64,000 nucleotides of DNA, from NCBI RefSeq assembly GCF_030397575.1, contig NZ_JAPNXS010000011.1:1-64000 (forward strand). The letters run 5' to 3'. Numbering within the stretch: position 1 is the stretch's first letter; every line of letters starts with the position of its first letter. The stretch comes from Psychromonas sp. 14N.309.X.WAT.B.A12 (lineage in GTDB: Bacteria; Pseudomonadota; Gammaproteobacteria; Enterobacterales; Psychromonadaceae). Positions 9,334-20,570 of this stretch are shown piece by piece. Below the pieces are notes generated by a model, which saw only the letters and a program-made list of their open reading frames with translations, made no database searches and was not told the origin of the DNA. The position numbers and the translations under genes are program-made.

Positions 9334-10083
9334 TTATAGCTGACCACTGAAAGTCACTGTGGTTGCTCCGCTGGTATTTTTAGGCCCTATCCAATTTAAT
9401 GATTTAGCCACTGAAGGTGCTAACTTATCAGTACCTTCAATCTCACCGTTTAGTTTATACACCCCGCCCTCACTTAAAGTGATATCTAGCGCGGTTGTTA
9501 ACTCATCTGATTTTTGACTGACAAAGGCAGTAATGTCGCCATCATCACAACCCAATTCAACAGTTGGAGAGTCAAGATTTACTCTGCCTAACTGGCTATT
9601 CACAACAGCATTTTGCCACAAGACATTTCCTTGCAATTGCTGACAATAAGGCTGACCTTGCACAAACTCTTTGATCACGGCGGAAAATTGACCTTCAATT
9701 TTAACCGGTAGACGCATTGGAATAAACGTAAGTAATTCTCTAGAGCTTAAATCTAAAATAACATTTGTCGCTTTAATTCCTGCTGAACCATAACTGACAA
9801 AACCTTTACCAGACATCGCGTCAGATCCATTATAAAACGAGACATCGCCAGCTAGATTTAACGTGAATAAGTCCATTAAGCTAACGTCCCATTTTACGTT
9901 CTCAAAACTCAATTTGCGATTCACTTCTATTTGTTTTGCTTGCCCTTGCCAAATAGTTCCGCTGGCATTTTGGATTTTAATACCATTTAACGGTAACCAA
10001 TCCACCACCACTGCCGCGGGTAATTTGACTATTAGGGTCATGAGATAAACCAAGACGACCAAGATTGCAATTTTAACTTTCAT
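9334..10083 (-). CDS. gspN: Type II secretion protein N
   Basis: Last gene of the T2SS operon, 249 residues. One N-terminal membrane segment (about 3-25) precedes a periplasmic domain of the GspN family, with the typical 'LNGIKIQNASGTIWQGQA' opening. GspN is an accessory inner-membrane component, absent from some T2SS; its exact role is unsettled. It starts 17 bases after gspM. The assignment rests on position and the N-terminal pattern. Confidence 0.9.
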   Translation of the reverse strand: MKVKIAILVVLVYLMTLIVKLPAAVVVDWLPLNGIKIQNASGTIWQGQAKQIEVNRKLSFENVKWDVSLMDLFTLNLAGDVSFYNGSDAMSGKGFVSYGSAGIKATNVILDLSSRELLTFIPMRLPVKIEGQFSAVIKEFVQGQPYCQQLQGNVLWQNAVVNSQLGRVNLDSPTVELGCDDGDITAFVSQKSDELTTALDITLSEGGVYKLNGEIEGTDKLAPSVAKSLNWIGPKNTSGATTVTFSGQL

Positions 10084-10100
10084 TGAATGCCTTTAATATA

Positions 10101-10580
10101 TTAATAACTTAATGTTAAACGATTAACTTTCACCAAACCTTGCACTTTATCTTGGCTTAAATCTGCACTGTTAATTTTAACTTGGTGTTGATTTTGTAAG
10201 CTGGTTATCCAATCGATGAACTGGTTAAATTCAATTTGATTTATCCATACATCTACTGTGTCATTACGACTTTGAATACGCGTTATATTGATTTGATTAC
10301 GCTTAGCACTACTATTAACAAGTTGTGACAGTGTTTGTCTTTTAGCAGTATCTTTATTTACAACACCCGCACTAATGACTTTATTCGCATTCACTTTTAC
10401 CCATTCCAGGCTTTGTTGTGCGTTCTTAAGTTGCGTTTCACTGGCCGCTAAATTATTAGCTAAGGGTTGCCATACAATGAAGTAGATAAAAGCAATAAAT
10501 AAAATAACCATAGAAACAAAGGTAAGTTGCTGTTCTCTTTGGCTAATGCTTTCCCACCAATCTTTAATTTGTTCCAACAT
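10101..10580 (-). CDS. gspM: Type II secretion inner-membrane protein M
   Basis: 159 residues: short cytoplasmic start (DWWESISQREQQL), one membrane helix (about 18-38), then a periplasmic coiled coil and ferredoxin-like domain. GspM partners GspL and GspC in the inner-membrane platform. Its start codon shares one base with the gspL stop, so translation is coupled. Confidence 0.93.
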   Translation of the reverse strand: MLEQIKDWWESISQREQQLTFVSMVILFIAFIYFIVWQPLANNLAASETQLKNAQQSLEWVKVNANKVISAGVVNKDTAKRQTLSQLVNSSAKRNQINITRIQSRNDTVDVWINQIEFNQFIDWITSLQNQHQVKINSADLSQDKVQGLVKVNRLTLSY

Positions 10581-11779
10581 TATTTAACCCTCACAGTCAC
10601 GGTACCCGCAATACGATCGGCACTATTACCTAATGTGCCTTGTTCAAAAGCGTAGCGTGTTGGTACTTTTGCAGCGAATTGTTCAAAAGCTTCGAAACTG
10701 TCGGCACTGATAGTTAAACTCAGCTCTTGATTTCGACTCACGTATTTTAGATTGGAGATTTCAATACTAGGCACCGCTTTTAATGCAGGTAATAATTCAT
10801 TTAAAATAATCAGTAGTCCAGTCTCTTCTTTATCTACATCCGTGCTAGCCAATAACGTTTTTAAACGTTTTTTAATACGACTATATCGAAGGCGACCTTG
10901 ATCTGGAAAAGCCTCTTGATAGACATCTTCTACTTGTGATTTTACGATTGAAATCTGTTTTTCAGTCTGCTCTATTTTCACAAATAAATTAATCACTAAC
11001 ACTACAAACAAGATACCAGCAGCCATTGCCACACCTTTCCATTTATGTAGTTGTAAATGGCTTTCTTTTTGTATCGCAAACTCACCTGTTAATAAGTTGA
11101 GGCTATTATGGATAGAGCCTTCAGTTAATAACTGCATTGGTAAAACAGGTGTTGCAGCTATCCACTGTCCAACAGGAATATCAGGTAAGGGACTGTAGCT
11201 TTGAATCACTTGCTGAGTATTTTGCTGTAACCGTAACGCTAATACATCACCCAGCATTTCATCTTCACAACTCCAAGCTTGGAAATCGCCTTCACGAATC
11301 AACCATTGCTTACCCTGTTGCAAAGCTTGCCATTGTGTTTCGTCAGCTGTTGGTAAGGCTAATGCCTCAGGAATCATACGCTGACAAAATATTTCAGCTG
11401 CTTCTAACCAATCCAACCAAAGTTGTAATTTTGTTTTAAAACAGATTGCGACTTCTATTTGATCAACTTTTTTAGATAGCACAGAAAAATGCAATTTATC
11501 CACATCACTAGCCAGTTCATCTTCCAGCATATAAGGTAAAGCTTGCTGCATTTGTCGTGTAAAGCCACCTTTAATGGTTACAGACTTTAAGGTAATGTCC
11601 ACACTAGGTGCTAAACAGATAACTTTACGTGTTTGTGCTTTTTCAGTTAATAGCGTTAAGGCTTCTGCATTATCTAATTCACCAGAAGCAATAATCTCTT
11701 GTTCTTTCTCAGACCATATTAACCAATGAATTGTCTGATTTGCTTCACTTGCTAGGCGAATAATTAATTGTTCACTCAC
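10580..11779 (-). CDS. gspL: Type II secretion inner-membrane protein L
   Basis: 399 residues. The N-terminal cytoplasmic actin-like domain (about 1-245) recruits the GspE ATPase; a single membrane helix (about 249-266) and a periplasmic ferredoxin-like domain follow. The PYMLEDELASD motif typical of GspL is near residue 82. It overlaps gspK by 4 bases and gspM by 1. Confidence 0.94.
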   Translation of the reverse strand: MSEQLIIRLASEANQTIHWLIWSEKEQEIIASGELDNAEALTLLTEKAQTRKVICLAPSVDITLKSVTIKGGFTRQMQQALPYMLEDELASDVDKLHFSVLSKKVDQIEVAICFKTKLQLWLDWLEAAEIFCQRMIPEALALPTADETQWQALQQGKQWLIREGDFQAWSCEDEMLGDVLALRLQQNTQQVIQSYSPLPDIPVGQWIAATPVLPMQLLTEGSIHNSLNLLTGEFAIQKESHLQLHKWKGVAMAAGILFVVLVINLFVKIEQTEKQISIVKSQVEDVYQEAFPDQGRLRYSRIKKRLKTLLASTDVDKEETGLLIILNELLPALKAVPSIEISNLKYVSRNQELSLTISADSFEAFEQFAAKVPTRYAFEQGTLGNSADRIAGTVTVRVK

Positions 11780-12789
11780 TGAGCCTCTCCAGTACCTACC
11801 AGCTCATCCACTCCCGCATATTGGAAGCGAACTTCGGTGGCTTCTTCACTCTCTACATTAAATAATAGCTTCAATACTATTACACGTTGATCAAATTCAG
11901 CTGCACCATAAAATTGAAAATAATCACTTGTTACACTTAATTGTGCTTCTTCTTCATCGGAAATAGATTGCCCATCCAATAGGTCTTCCGATAAAAATTC
12001 TTCTACCGACTCCCATCCGCTAGTGGGTCTATCATCAATCAACTCTTCAAAATCTTCGACAGTAAAATCTAGGTCTTCTGAAAACAATGAATATAATAAA
12101 GCAGCTTTATCCATCCTAACTGTATTTACATTAATCAACTGTTCAGAAGTAGGTAAAGCACACAGATAATCTTTAATATTATCGTAAATCTCAGCCGTTA
12201 CTCCTTGTACCGAACGCAACTCTGAAATATCCACCATGAGGTTGTTGGCTGTTAAATGAGGCACTTGTAAAGATTCATAATAACGATCTTCAGCCCCTTC
12301 AGATTCATCGGCAGTATCATCACTATCAACCCAATCTCGCGCTGACTCAACAATCGTATCAGCGGTGCCTTCTTCGACATCTAACTCTTCTAATAAGCGT
12401 TTTAATTGGCTAACCGCTAATGGTTCGTCGTCTTCATCATCGTCTTCTTGAGTCGCCAATGCATTGATATTAAAACAACTTCTAAAATCAACCATATTGC
12501 CAGTGATTTGACCCTCATCGACCGGAAACACTAAATCCGGTGTAGCCCATGTTTGATCTAAACTAACTATTTCACTGTCTTCAAAATCATCTTCTAAAAT
12601 CATTCGGCTGAATTCAACCGTTGCTTGCCCGTACCAATAGATTTTTTCTGAGTAGTTAACTCCCTCAGTACGCAATAAGCTTGAGGTCATTCTTCCTGTC
12701 ATTGTTGAGGCTACCGTGACCATAATAGCTAAAATCATCAAGACGGTAATTAATGCAATGCCCCGCTGCTTATGTGGCTTTAACATCAA
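11776..12789 (-). CDS. gspK: Type II secretion minor pseudopilin K
   Basis: 337 residues with a class III signal, KQRGIALITVLMILA, cut after the Gly by prepilin peptidase. GspK is the large tip pseudopilin; its globular domain here is very acidic (runs of Asp/Glu near residues 115-125 and 150-165), in keeping with the calcium sites of this family. It lacks the Glu at +5 as GspK proteins usually do. Four-base overlaps with gspJ and gspL. Confidence 0.95.
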   Translation of the reverse strand: MMLKPHKQRGIALITVLMILAIMVTVASTMTGRMTSSLLRTEGVNYSEKIYWYGQATVEFSRMILEDDFEDSEIVSLDQTWATPDLVFPVDEGQITGNMVDFRSCFNINALATQEDDDEDDEPLAVSQLKRLLEELDVEEGTADTIVESARDWVDSDDTADESEGAEDRYYESLQVPHLTANNLMVDISELRSVQGVTAEIYDNIKDYLCALPTSEQLINVNTVRMDKAALLYSLFSEDLDFTVEDFEELIDDRPTSGWESVEEFLSEDLLDGQSISDEEEAQLSVTSDYFQFYGAAEFDQRVIVLKLLFNVESEEATEVRFQYAGVDELVGTGEAQ

Positions 12790-13424
12790 TCTCCTACCTC
12801 ACTAGCCGCTAACACAAACACACGTCTTAATTCACCGTAGTGCTTGCTGTTAATAGTAATTTCAATACCGGTTGGTAATGCCGAAGTCGATGACCAAGAG
12901 GTAACCCAAGTGTCATCCCAAAATCTGAAGGATAACCCTTCTATATCGTGCAAAATTACTTGCTGTTCAGGCTCTGCTCCAGAAATAGTATCTGGATGTA
13001 AATAATATAAGCGCTGTAACTGACCATCTTGTACACGATAACCGACACGCAATACATTAGAGCGTGGTAATAGGTTAAGTGGATTAAACCAGCCTAAGCG
13101 ATTAAATTCGATCCCTTCATATTCTGAATCTAAAACGTCATCACCAGCGTACAGCACTTGTAAGTCTTCATCATCAGTGCCTTCGATACGCGAGGTTCTT
13201 GCAACCATTTGTACAAAATCCCGCTCTATCAGTAACATACCTCGCTGGATCTCTTTTAAATTTTGATCATGCTCTCGACTAATTTCACCGCTGCGTAATA
13301 CACCTTGTAAAATCTGATAAGCAGCAAAACTGAGCATGGCAAAAATGGCAATGGCGACTAGAATTTCAACTAATGTAAAACCTTGGCTCTTTGCGATACC
13401 GCGACCTTGTTTATTGCGCAACAT
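12786..13424 (-). CDS. gspJ: Type II secretion minor pseudopilin J
   Basis: 212 residues, prepilin signal KSQGFTLVEILVAIAIFAML with the conserved Gly/Phe cleavage site and Glu at +5. GspJ joins GspI and GspK in the pseudopilus tip that starts assembly. It overlaps gspI by 14 bases and gspK by 4. Confidence 0.95.
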   Translation of the reverse strand: MLRNKQGRGIAKSQGFTLVEILVAIAIFAMLSFAAYQILQGVLRSGEISREHDQNLKEIQRGMLLIERDFVQMVARTSRIEGTDDEDLQVLYAGDDVLDSEYEGIEFNRLGWFNPLNLLPRSNVLRVGYRVQDGQLQRLYYLHPDTISGAEPEQQVILHDIEGLSFRFWDDTWVTSWSSTSALPTGIEITINSKHYGELRRVFVLAASEVGD

Positions 13425-13803
13425 AAGTCCTTATATATCCAAGAGCTTGACCATCTTTTGTATCACTAACTTCTACATCCAATGCTCTAAAACTGTTATT
13501 ACTCGTTTTCACGCCTTTGTAACGTAAATACCATGTGACACCTGCAAATTCGATCTCTTCTTCTTCCCAGTTCAAACCTGGCCATTCTTCTTCTATTTTT
13601 AATTCAGCAAGGCGATTGCTGGCAACCCAAGTCGCAAAGGTCTTTTGTTGTAAATAATCTTGATTGCGCAATGACTCGGATGCTGCTTGCATGACCGCTA
13701 ACCCTGCAGTAGCTAGAATAACTAACGCTAACATCACTTCCAGCAGTGTCATTCCAGCTTGACCTTGATTAGTTTTTTTAAGGTTAGACTTGATCACTGC
13801 CAT
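13411..13803 (-). CDS. gspI: Type II secretion minor pseudopilin I
   Basis: 130 residues, prepilin signal GQAGMTLLEVMLALVILA with Glu at +5. GspI nucleates the GspI-J-K tip complex. Its start shares one base with the gspH stop and its end overlaps gspJ by 14 bases. Confidence 0.95.
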   Translation of the reverse strand: MAVIKSNLKKTNQGQAGMTLLEVMLALVILATAGLAVMQAASESLRNQDYLQQKTFATWVASNRLAELKIEEEWPGLNWEEEEIEFAGVTWYLRYKGVKTSNNSFRALDVEVSDTKDGQALGYIRTYVAQ

Positions 13804-14390
13804 TACTCTTTTATCACTTCAATAACGCCAGTCATGGACACTTTAACGGTAACATCATGACTATTATCACCAGTATTGAAGAAGGTATAACTAAAAGGCG
13901 TCACTTCTCCACTTGCCATGATGTAAATCACAGGTTGAAGTACACTTTGCTCTTCTTCACCAATATTTACTCGATCTGAGTCACTTAAAAATGAATCATC
14001 GGTTGCACTATTTTGTACCGCTTCCAATTCCCCCCAAACACTACCTGATAGATCATATTCAGCGAGCATATCATCAGGAAAAGTCACATCACCATGAATA
14101 CGATCATCAACAATCGGTATCCATTGTTTATTCATGGCATCATAAGAAGTAAAGGTATAACCCTGTTCATTAAACTGAATCCCAAACTCTGTATTTAGAA
14201 TTAATGCTTGATCTTGAGCGAGCTGCAATAATGTACTAAACCGCTGAGCATGCCACTCAGTACCTTCTGTAGTAGTTCCGCTACTTGGTAACGTCATGAC
14301 CACGCCAACAGAAATCATGCCTAATAATAACAATACCAGCATGACCTCTAATAGCGTGAAGCCTCTATTAATATGTCGCAGCATGCGCAT
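13803..14390 (-). CDS. gspH: Type II secretion minor pseudopilin H
   Basis: 195 residues, prepilin signal INRGFTLLEVMLVLLLLGM with Glu at +5, then a GspH/FimT-type globular domain. GspH links the tip complex to the main GspG fibre. It follows gspG by 13 bases. Confidence 0.95.
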   Translation of the reverse strand: MRMLRHINRGFTLLEVMLVLLLLGMISVGVVMTLPSSGTTTEGTEWHAQRFSTLLQLAQDQALILNTEFGIQFNEQGYTFTSYDAMNKQWIPIVDDRIHGDVTFPDDMLAEYDLSGSVWGELEAVQNSATDDSFLSDSDRVNIGEEEQSVLQPVIYIMASGEVTPFSYTFFNTGDNSHDVTVKVSMTGVIEVIKE

Positions 14391-14403
14391 TTAACAGCTG
14401 ATA

Positions 14404-14838
14404 CTATTTATCAAGTAAATTCCAGTTACCGATATCATCATCAGTGCCTTCTTCGCCATCTAAACCAACAGATAAAATATCGATTTTACCGTTTTCACCA
14501 GGACTGTTTAGCACATAATCATTACCCCAAGGGTCTTGAGGGAGACGCTTAATATAGCCATCTTCACGATAATTACGTGGCGTTGGTGAAATACTTGGCT
14601 CAGAAACTAATGCTTCTAAACCTTGGTCAGTTGTTGGGTAAACACTATTATCTAACTTATACATATCTAAAGCGTTTTCCAAAGCAACAATATCCGATTT
14701 CACTTTTTGTATATCTGCTTTATCTTTATTGCCGATTAAATTTGGTACGACCATTGCTGCAAGTACACCTAAGATCACGATAACCACCATGATCTCTAAT
14801 AGAGTAAAACCTTTTTGTTGCATAGTTGATTTTTTCAC
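14404..14838 (-). CDS. gspG: Type II secretion major pseudopilin G
   Basis: 144 residues, prepilin signal QQKGFTLLEIMVVIVILGVL with Glu at +5. The C-terminal part (DPWGNDYVLNSPGENGKIDI...GLDGEEGTDDDIGNW) carries the conserved calcium-binding loop of GspG. GspG polymers form the pseudopilus that pushes substrates through GspD. It lies 36 bases after gspF. Confidence 0.97.
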   Translation of the reverse strand: MKKSTMQQKGFTLLEIMVVIVILGVLAAMVVPNLIGNKDKADIQKVKSDIVALENALDMYKLDNSVYPTTDQGLEALVSEPSISPTPRNYREDGYIKRLPQDPWGNDYVLNSPGENGKIDILSVGLDGEEGTDDDIGNWNLLDK

Positions 14839-14874
14839 TTTTTCGTCCTTTTAATTTTCTAAGAAATGGCTCAG

Positions 14875-16089
14875 CTAACCTGATACCAAATTATTAAGTG
14901 CTAATATAGGCTGTAAAATTGCAGCAACAATAAAGAGCACTACACCCGCCATAGAAATAACCAGTGCAGGTTCAAACAAACCTAATGCTAATGCCACTTG
15001 TGCCGAGAATTGTTTATCTTGATTATCTGCTGAACGTTCTAACATATTACCTAACTCACCACTGCGCTCACCACTGGCAATCATATGTAACATCATAGGA
15101 GGAAAGAGTTTAGTACTCGCTAATGCACGCCCCAAACTTGTCCCTTCTCTTACTCGTTCAGCTGCCTCCCCTACTTTTAAACGAATATATTGATTAGTTA
15201 ATACATTACCAGCAATGCTCATCGCTTCAAGTAATGGCACCGCACTACTATTTAAGATGCTTAATGTTCTGGCAAAACGTGCGGTATTAAGTTCATTTAC
15301 CACTTTACCAACCACAGGGAAATTAAGTAAAGCATGATCAAATCGTAATTGATTTTTAGCTTTGCGTAAGTATTGTTTAAACAATAAGAAAACAATAATG
15401 CACGCTCCAACAAAATATAAGCCATAAGCACTTAACGCATCACTGGTAGCAATTAAAAATTTAGTCGAAGCCGGTAGGTCTGCCCCCATGTGCTGGAATT
15501 GCCCAACAACTTGTGGCACAACAGAGGTTAATAGGATAGCCACTACAGAAATAGCAACAAGCGTTAATACAATTGGATAAATCAACGCCTGCATCATTTT
15601 GCTTTTCATCTCTTGGCGTTGTTCCTCGTAGTCAGCTAATCTATCTAATACTTTTTCTAAGTGCCCAGATTTCTCACCTGCCGCAACCATTGCACAAAAT
15701 AAGTTATCAAAGATCATTGGGTAATTACGCATGCTATCAGCTAAGCTATAACCTTCAATAACCCCACCTCGAACTGCCGAAATCATATCTTTGATTTTTG
15801 GTTTATCACACTGATCTGCTACTGCTTGTAGTGATTCTTCGATTGGGATAGAGGAAGCAACTAAAGTAGAAAGCTGTCGTGTAATCAATGCGAGGTCAGT
15901 GGTGTTTATTTTAGTTTGAATAAAACTTTTACCTGCTTTTTTACGCTTTGCTGCCACGGCTTCTACTTCAAGCGGCATCATGCCTGCATTGCGTAATTGC
16001 TGACGTAACATACGTGCAGAATCAGCTTCTTGCGTGCCTTTTTTCTGTTTACCTTTTGCGTCTATCGCTTTATAAGAAAAAGTAGCCAC
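14875..16089 (-). CDS. gspF: Type II secretion inner-membrane platform protein F
   Basis: 404 residues with two repeated GspF domains (about 70-195 and 272-395), each closing on a membrane segment, in the pattern of PilC/GspF proteins (ALIYPIVLTLVAISVVAILL, then VISMAGVVLFIVAAILQPIL). It couples GspE ATP hydrolysis to pseudopilus growth. It starts one base after the gspE stop. Confidence 0.97.
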   Translation of the reverse strand: MATFSYKAIDAKGKQKKGTQEADSARMLRQQLRNAGMMPLEVEAVAAKRKKAGKSFIQTKINTTDLALITRQLSTLVASSIPIEESLQAVADQCDKPKIKDMISAVRGGVIEGYSLADSMRNYPMIFDNLFCAMVAAGEKSGHLEKVLDRLADYEEQRQEMKSKMMQALIYPIVLTLVAISVVAILLTSVVPQVVGQFQHMGADLPASTKFLIATSDALSAYGLYFVGACIIVFLLFKQYLRKAKNQLRFDHALLNFPVVGKVVNELNTARFARTLSILNSSAVPLLEAMSIAGNVLTNQYIRLKVGEAAERVREGTSLGRALASTKLFPPMMLHMIASGERSGELGNMLERSADNQDKQFSAQVALALGLFEPALVISMAGVVLFIVAAILQPILALNNLVSG

Positions 16090-16090
16090 A

Positions 16091-17611
16091 CTAGTCCTCT
16101 CTTGTTACACGTAAAATCTCTTCTAACGTGGTCAATCCAGCTAAAACTTTCTGGATACCATCATCACGAATACTGTCAGATGTTTTACGAATTTCACGTT
16201 CGATAGCTTGCTCTCCAGCTCCCGTATGGACTAATTCACGAACAACTTCATTAACTACTAATAATTCATGAATACCAGTACGTCCACGATATCCTGTGTG
16301 GTTACATTGCACACAACCGTCTGGGCGGTAAATAATTGCTTGTTCATCTTCAGCTTTACCTAAAATGACTTTTTCAGAGGCTGTCGCTGGATGAGCTATT
16401 TTACAATGAGGACATAAACGACGTACTAAACGCTGCGCAAGCACACCTAAAATACTTGATGATAAAAGGAAAGGTTCAACACCCATATCATGTAAACGTG
16501 TCACTGCACCTACCGCCGTATTAGTATGTAAAGTAGACAATACTAAGTGACCGGTTAAACTGGCTTGAACGGCTATTTCAGCGGTTTCTAAATCACGAAT
16601 TTCACCAATCATCACCACATCAGGATCTTGACGTAAAATTGCACGTAAACCACGAGCAAAGGTCATATCTACTTTAGTGTTAACTTGAGTTTGGCCAATG
16701 CCGTCGATAGCATATTCGATAGGATCTTCTACCGTTAAGATATTTCTATCTCTCGAATTAATCTCCAACAACCCAGCATAAAGCGTAGTACTTTTACCAG
16801 AACCAGTCGGTCCTGTTACCAAAATAATACCATGTGGCTTGTGGATTAAGGCTTGTAATAATTTATGATTGGTAGGGGTCATCCCTAAGGTAGACAAATC
16901 CAGTTTCACTGCATTTTTATCTAATAAACGTAATACCACACGTTCACCATGACTGGCTGGCATGGTCGATACACGTACATCGACAGCACGACCACCGATA
17001 CGCAATGAAATACGGCCATCTTGTGGAATTCGTTTTTCTGCAATATCCAATTTAGCCATCACTTTAATACGTGATACTAATAACGCCGCTAACTTGCGTT
17101 GTGGTTTAAGTATTTCACGTAAAACACCATCTATACGGAAACGGATAACCAATGTTTGCTCAAAAGTTTCAATATGAATATCCGATGCTTCTTCTTTAAT
17201 CGCTTCACCTAACATGGCGTTAATCAACTTAATGATCGGCGCATCATCTTCGGCTTCTAATAAATCATCATCGGCAGGTAATTCTTCAGCGAGTGTGAAG
17301 AAATCGTCAGCACCGAGATCTTCCATCAATTGTTGCGCTTCCAATGAAGAAGATTGGTAAGCACGTGCAACTAACCTATCAAAGGTTTCATTATCCACTT
17401 GCAGCGTATTAAACGGATGTCCAATAACTCGTCTTGCTTCCACTAATAACTCAACTGAGGGCACCTGTTTAAAACACAAGGTACTCTTTGGGCCATCATG
17501 AGACATAACTAGTTCATGCTTCTTAGAGAAAGTAAACGGCAGCTGTCCCGAAGGGGTAAATTCTACAACCTCCGGTTCCAGTAAATTATCAACGTCACTT
17601 ACATTGCTCAT
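16091..17611 (-). CDS. gspE: Type II secretion ATPase E
   Basis: 506 residues, a cytoplasmic hexameric secretion ATPase. Walker [10 protein letters not shown] is near residue 266; Asp box, Walker B ([12 protein letters not shown]) and His box ([11 protein letters not shown]) follow. A zinc-binding tetracysteine (CPHCK near 402, CVQCN near 431) is intact. Start overlaps the gspD stop by 4 bases (ATGA). Confidence 0.98.
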   Translation of the reverse strand: MSNVSDVDNLLEPEVVEFTPSGQLPFTFSKKHELVMSHDGPKSTLCFKQVPSVELLVEARRVIGHPFNTLQVDNETFDRLVARAYQSSSLEAQQLMEDLGADDFFTLAEELPADDDLLEAEDDAPIIKLINAMLGEAIKEEASDIHIETFEQTLVIRFRIDGVLREILKPQRKLAALLVSRIKVMAKLDIAEKRIPQDGRISLRIGGRAVDVRVSTMPASHGERVVLRLLDKNAVKLDLSTLGMTPTNHKLLQALIHKPHGIILVTGPTGSGKSTTLYAGLLEINSRDRNILTVEDPIEYAIDGIGQTQVNTKVDMTFARGLRAILRQDPDVVMIGEIRDLETAEIAVQASLTGHLVLSTLHTNTAVGAVTRLHDMGVEPFLLSSSILGVLAQRLVRRLCPHCKIAHPATASEKVILGKAEDEQAIIYRPDGCVQCNHTGYRGRTGIHELLVVNEVVRELVHTGAGEQAIEREIRKTSDSIRDDGIQKVLAGLTTLEEILRVTRED

Positions 17612-19614
17612 ATTGCTTTGTCCGCTTTTTCTGAATCAATTTCGTAATTACTTTCACGATCTGACTTTAAAAAAGTTCTTGGATCAATTTCAACGGACTC
17701 ACCCCAATGCGGTAATAGCGGCACATCAGTTTCAGGCATTAACGCAACGCCATCAACACCTTGACTCAACTGTATTTGACGCATTAGACCATATTTACGT
17801 TGGCTTAACTGCATCATGGTCTCATCGTCACGAATAATCGTTGCACGTAAGAACACCATTAGGTTACGTTTTTCAGTACTACTTTGGGTAGAACGGAACA
17901 ACACACCTAGGTATGGAATATCACCTAACCACGGCACTTTATCGACAGTTTCATTAACTTCTTCATCGATTAAACCACCAATAACAATAGTTTCACCTGA
18001 TTTAGCTAAAACCGTCGTTTTCACTGAACGCGTCGCAAAGACCACATCCACCGATGTTTGACCTTGAATACTTGAAACTTCTTGCTCAATCACCATTTGT
18101 ACAGAGTCACCTTCATTAATTTGAGGCGTCACTTTCAACTTAATGCCAACCTCTTTACGCTCAATGGTTTGGAATGGATTGTCGTTATCACTACTTGATG
18201 TTGAGCCAGTTAATACCGGTACTTCGTCACCAACGATAAAGCTTGCTTCTTGATTATCAAGCGTTGTAATGCTCGGTGTTGCTAAAATATTAGAGGTACT
18301 TGTTGAACTTAATGCCTGAATAATTACAGCCCAATCACTATTAACATAACCGGCTACACCACCTGAAATTGAAGATAATGCAGAAGCTAAGTCTTCATAA
18401 TCATCTTCATCATTATCGATAGCATAAACACCCGTAGCTAAGTCCGTTAATGATGCGCCATTATCGTTAAACTGCGTACCTAAACCGTTGGTGGTTCCCC
18501 ACTGAACGTTTAAACGAACACCATCACCTTCAGATACTTCGACAATAATTGCCTCAACTAATACTTGCGCACGACGAATATCAAGTTGGTGAATGATGCT
18601 ACTCAATGAGGACATCAAGGCAGGTTGTGCAGAGATGATGATCGAATTGGTTGGCTCATGAGCTTGAATATTTAAGTTAGAATCGTTATTACCACTACTA
18701 GATTTTTTACCAGACGTATCTTCAAGGCCTTTACTAACGCCCGTTAGAACTTGTGCGACCTCTTTTGCATCTGCGTATTTAAGGTAAAAAACACGTGTAT
18801 TGCCGTTATTTTTAAGTTCGCTATCTAATGATTTAATCAGCTTAATTACACGGCTACGCGTACTTGGTTCACCACTGACAATCACTGAGTTAGTTCTTTC
18901 ATCAGCGACTAAACGCGGTTTAAGTACACTGGTTGAACTACTTTTAGAGCTCGTTGATGTTTCTTGAATAGAGTTGATCATATTCACCATATCTAAAGCA
19001 CTGGCAAATTGTAATTTAACAATATCAACTTCTTGGTCGCCGGCTTTATCCACACGATGAATAATTTTCACCAAACGATTTACGACAGCCGCACGGCCTG
19101 TAATCATAATGACATTTGATGGGTCATAATGCACAACGTTACCGCCACCAGCACTATCATTTAGCTGACGTAATAAAGGAGCAAGTTCTCTAACAGATAC
19201 GTTAATCACAGGTACAACACGTGTCACCATCTCATCGCCTTTGTATTCCGTATCATCGTCGATAACAGGAATAGCAGCGACCTTTGCATCTTTAGATTTG
19301 ATGACTTTAATGATGCCATTGTCCATTTCAACAATCGCAAATCCATACACTTCTAGTACATTTAAGAAGAACTGGTAATATTGACTTTCATTAAGTAGGT
19401 CGTAACTACGTACATTAATTTTTCCACGTACTGATGGGTCTAATATGATGGTTTTTTGTAAGTTTTTACCAACAATATTAATAAACTCATTCAAATCAGC
19501 GTTTTTAAAACTAGCAGAATACTCAGCAGCTTCTACTACAGCAGACTGTGAAAACAAAACAAAAACACTAGCCCCCAAAAAGCTAACCAGTCTTTTCTTT
19601 ATTCCTAACATCAT
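17608..19614 (-). CDS. gspD: Type II secretion secretin D
   Basis: 668 residues, forming the outer-membrane channel. Signal peptide to about residue 29, N0 domain, three N1-N3 ring domains with a Ser/Gly-rich linker, and the secretin beta-barrel from about 380 ([20 protein letters not shown], then [15 protein letters not shown] near 585). A tail of about 60 residues after the barrel could bind a pilotin. Two adjacent ATGs follow GAGG; the first is taken. No pilotin gene is nearby. Confidence 0.97.
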   Translation of the reverse strand: MMLGIKKRLVSFLGASVFVLFSQSAVVEAAEYSASFKNADLNEFINIVGKNLQKTIILDPSVRGKINVRSYDLLNESQYYQFFLNVLEVYGFAIVEMDNGIIKVIKSKDAKVAAIPVIDDDTEYKGDEMVTRVVPVINVSVRELAPLLRQLNDSAGGGNVVHYDPSNVIMITGRAAVVNRLVKIIHRVDKAGDQEVDIVKLQFASALDMVNMINSIQETSTSSKSSSTSVLKPRLVADERTNSVIVSGEPSTRSRVIKLIKSLDSELKNNGNTRVFYLKYADAKEVAQVLTGVSKGLEDTSGKKSSSGNNDSNLNIQAHEPTNSIIISAQPALMSSLSSIIHQLDIRRAQVLVEAIIVEVSEGDGVRLNVQWGTTNGLGTQFNDNGASLTDLATGVYAIDNDEDDYEDLASALSSISGGVAGYVNSDWAVIIQALSSTSTSNILATPSITTLDNQEASFIVGDEVPVLTGSTSSSDNDNPFQTIERKEVGIKLKVTPQINEGDSVQMVIEQEVSSIQGQTSVDVVFATRSVKTTVLAKSGETIVIGGLIDEEVNETVDKVPWLGDIPYLGVLFRSTQSSTEKRNLMVFLRATIIRDDETMMQLSQRKYGLMRQIQLSQGVDGVALMPETDVPLLPHWGESVEIDPRTFLKSDRESNYEIDSEKADKAI

Positions 19615-19706
19615 TACAACCTCATTGCTTGCTACTTCTGCTTATAATCTAACTATTAATATATTATGACAATTAATAGTTTAGCGACTAAAACTTTTAT
19701 TTATTA

Positions 19707-20570
19707 TTATGGGATACTAAAATACAATTCATTTAATTCACCATCACGGTCAATTGTTAAACTCATCTCAGTCATAGTTGGAAATTCTTTCATTAAACTC
19801 ACTGCTTGAGTGATGTCGGTTAAATCGACTCCGTTTAACTCCACCGCTAAATCACCAGCTTTTAATCCTGCTTCTTCAAATAACTCTGGGTTTTTACCCG
19901 GGTTGACTCGATACCCTTTAATTTGGTCACCTTCTCGTACTGGAGAGATACGCACGTAATCTAGCAACTTACCAGGATCTTCCACAAGTTCATCTCTATC
20001 CAGTGGGATCTCTTTTCTTTTTGAAGAACGGCTACTACGCTTACTGGTATTAGTCGATTTTTTTTCTTTAACTTCTTCCCCTTTCTCCAATTTAGCTAAG
20101 CGCTCCTCTTCCTCTTCTAAACCATCTAGGATTAAAGTTTGCTCTTCGCCATTAACACTAATAATAATACGATCATGGTAAATTTCAGTGACAATTGCAT
20201 CTGTTCCTGGGATTTCAGACTCTATAAAATAACTATCTTGGGAACGTTTATATTCGATGATAACACTGGAAAGTCTAGGGTCAGTGGCGGCAACTATACC
20301 AACGAGGGTGAGTTTTAAACGGGTTTTAGGCGCATCAATTTGTTCTTGTTGATAAGCGATTCTTTCGCCTTGATAACGACCAAATATTGCTTGATCTTGT
20401 AATTTTTGAGTGCTTAATCTATTTGTTTCATTAATCTTTCTTTCAGCTGTAGGAGTCCAATTGTGGCTACTTTCAGGCTCTGGATAAACAGATAGAGTCA
20501 ATAAGGCAGATTGGTAAGCGATTGAACCACAGATCACTGCCAACAATATTTGGGGTAGTATGGAAATCAT
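19707..20570 (-). CDS. gspC: Type II secretion protein C
   Basis: First gene of the operon, 287 residues. N-terminal membrane helix (about 1-27), homology region (about 75-130) that contacts the GspD N0 domain, a charged Lys/Glu/Ser linker (about 145-190) and a C-terminal PDZ domain (about 205-287, GLKAGDLAVELNGVDL). GspC bridges the inner platform and the secretin and helps choose substrates. A CRP-like site lies 250 bases upstream. Confidence 0.95.
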   Translation of the reverse strand: MISILPQILLAVICGSIAYQSALLTLSVYPEPESSHNWTPTAERKINETNRLSTQKLQDQAIFGRYQGERIAYQQEQIDAPKTRLKLTLVGIVAATDPRLSSVIIEYKRSQDSYFIESEIPGTDAIVTEIYHDRIIISVNGEEQTLILDGLEEEEERLAKLEKGEEVKEKKSTNTSKRSSRSSKRKEIPLDRDELVEDPGKLLDYVRISPVREGDQIKGYRVNPGKNPELFEEAGLKAGDLAVELNGVDLTDITQAVSLMKEFPTMTEMSLTIDRDGELNELYFSIP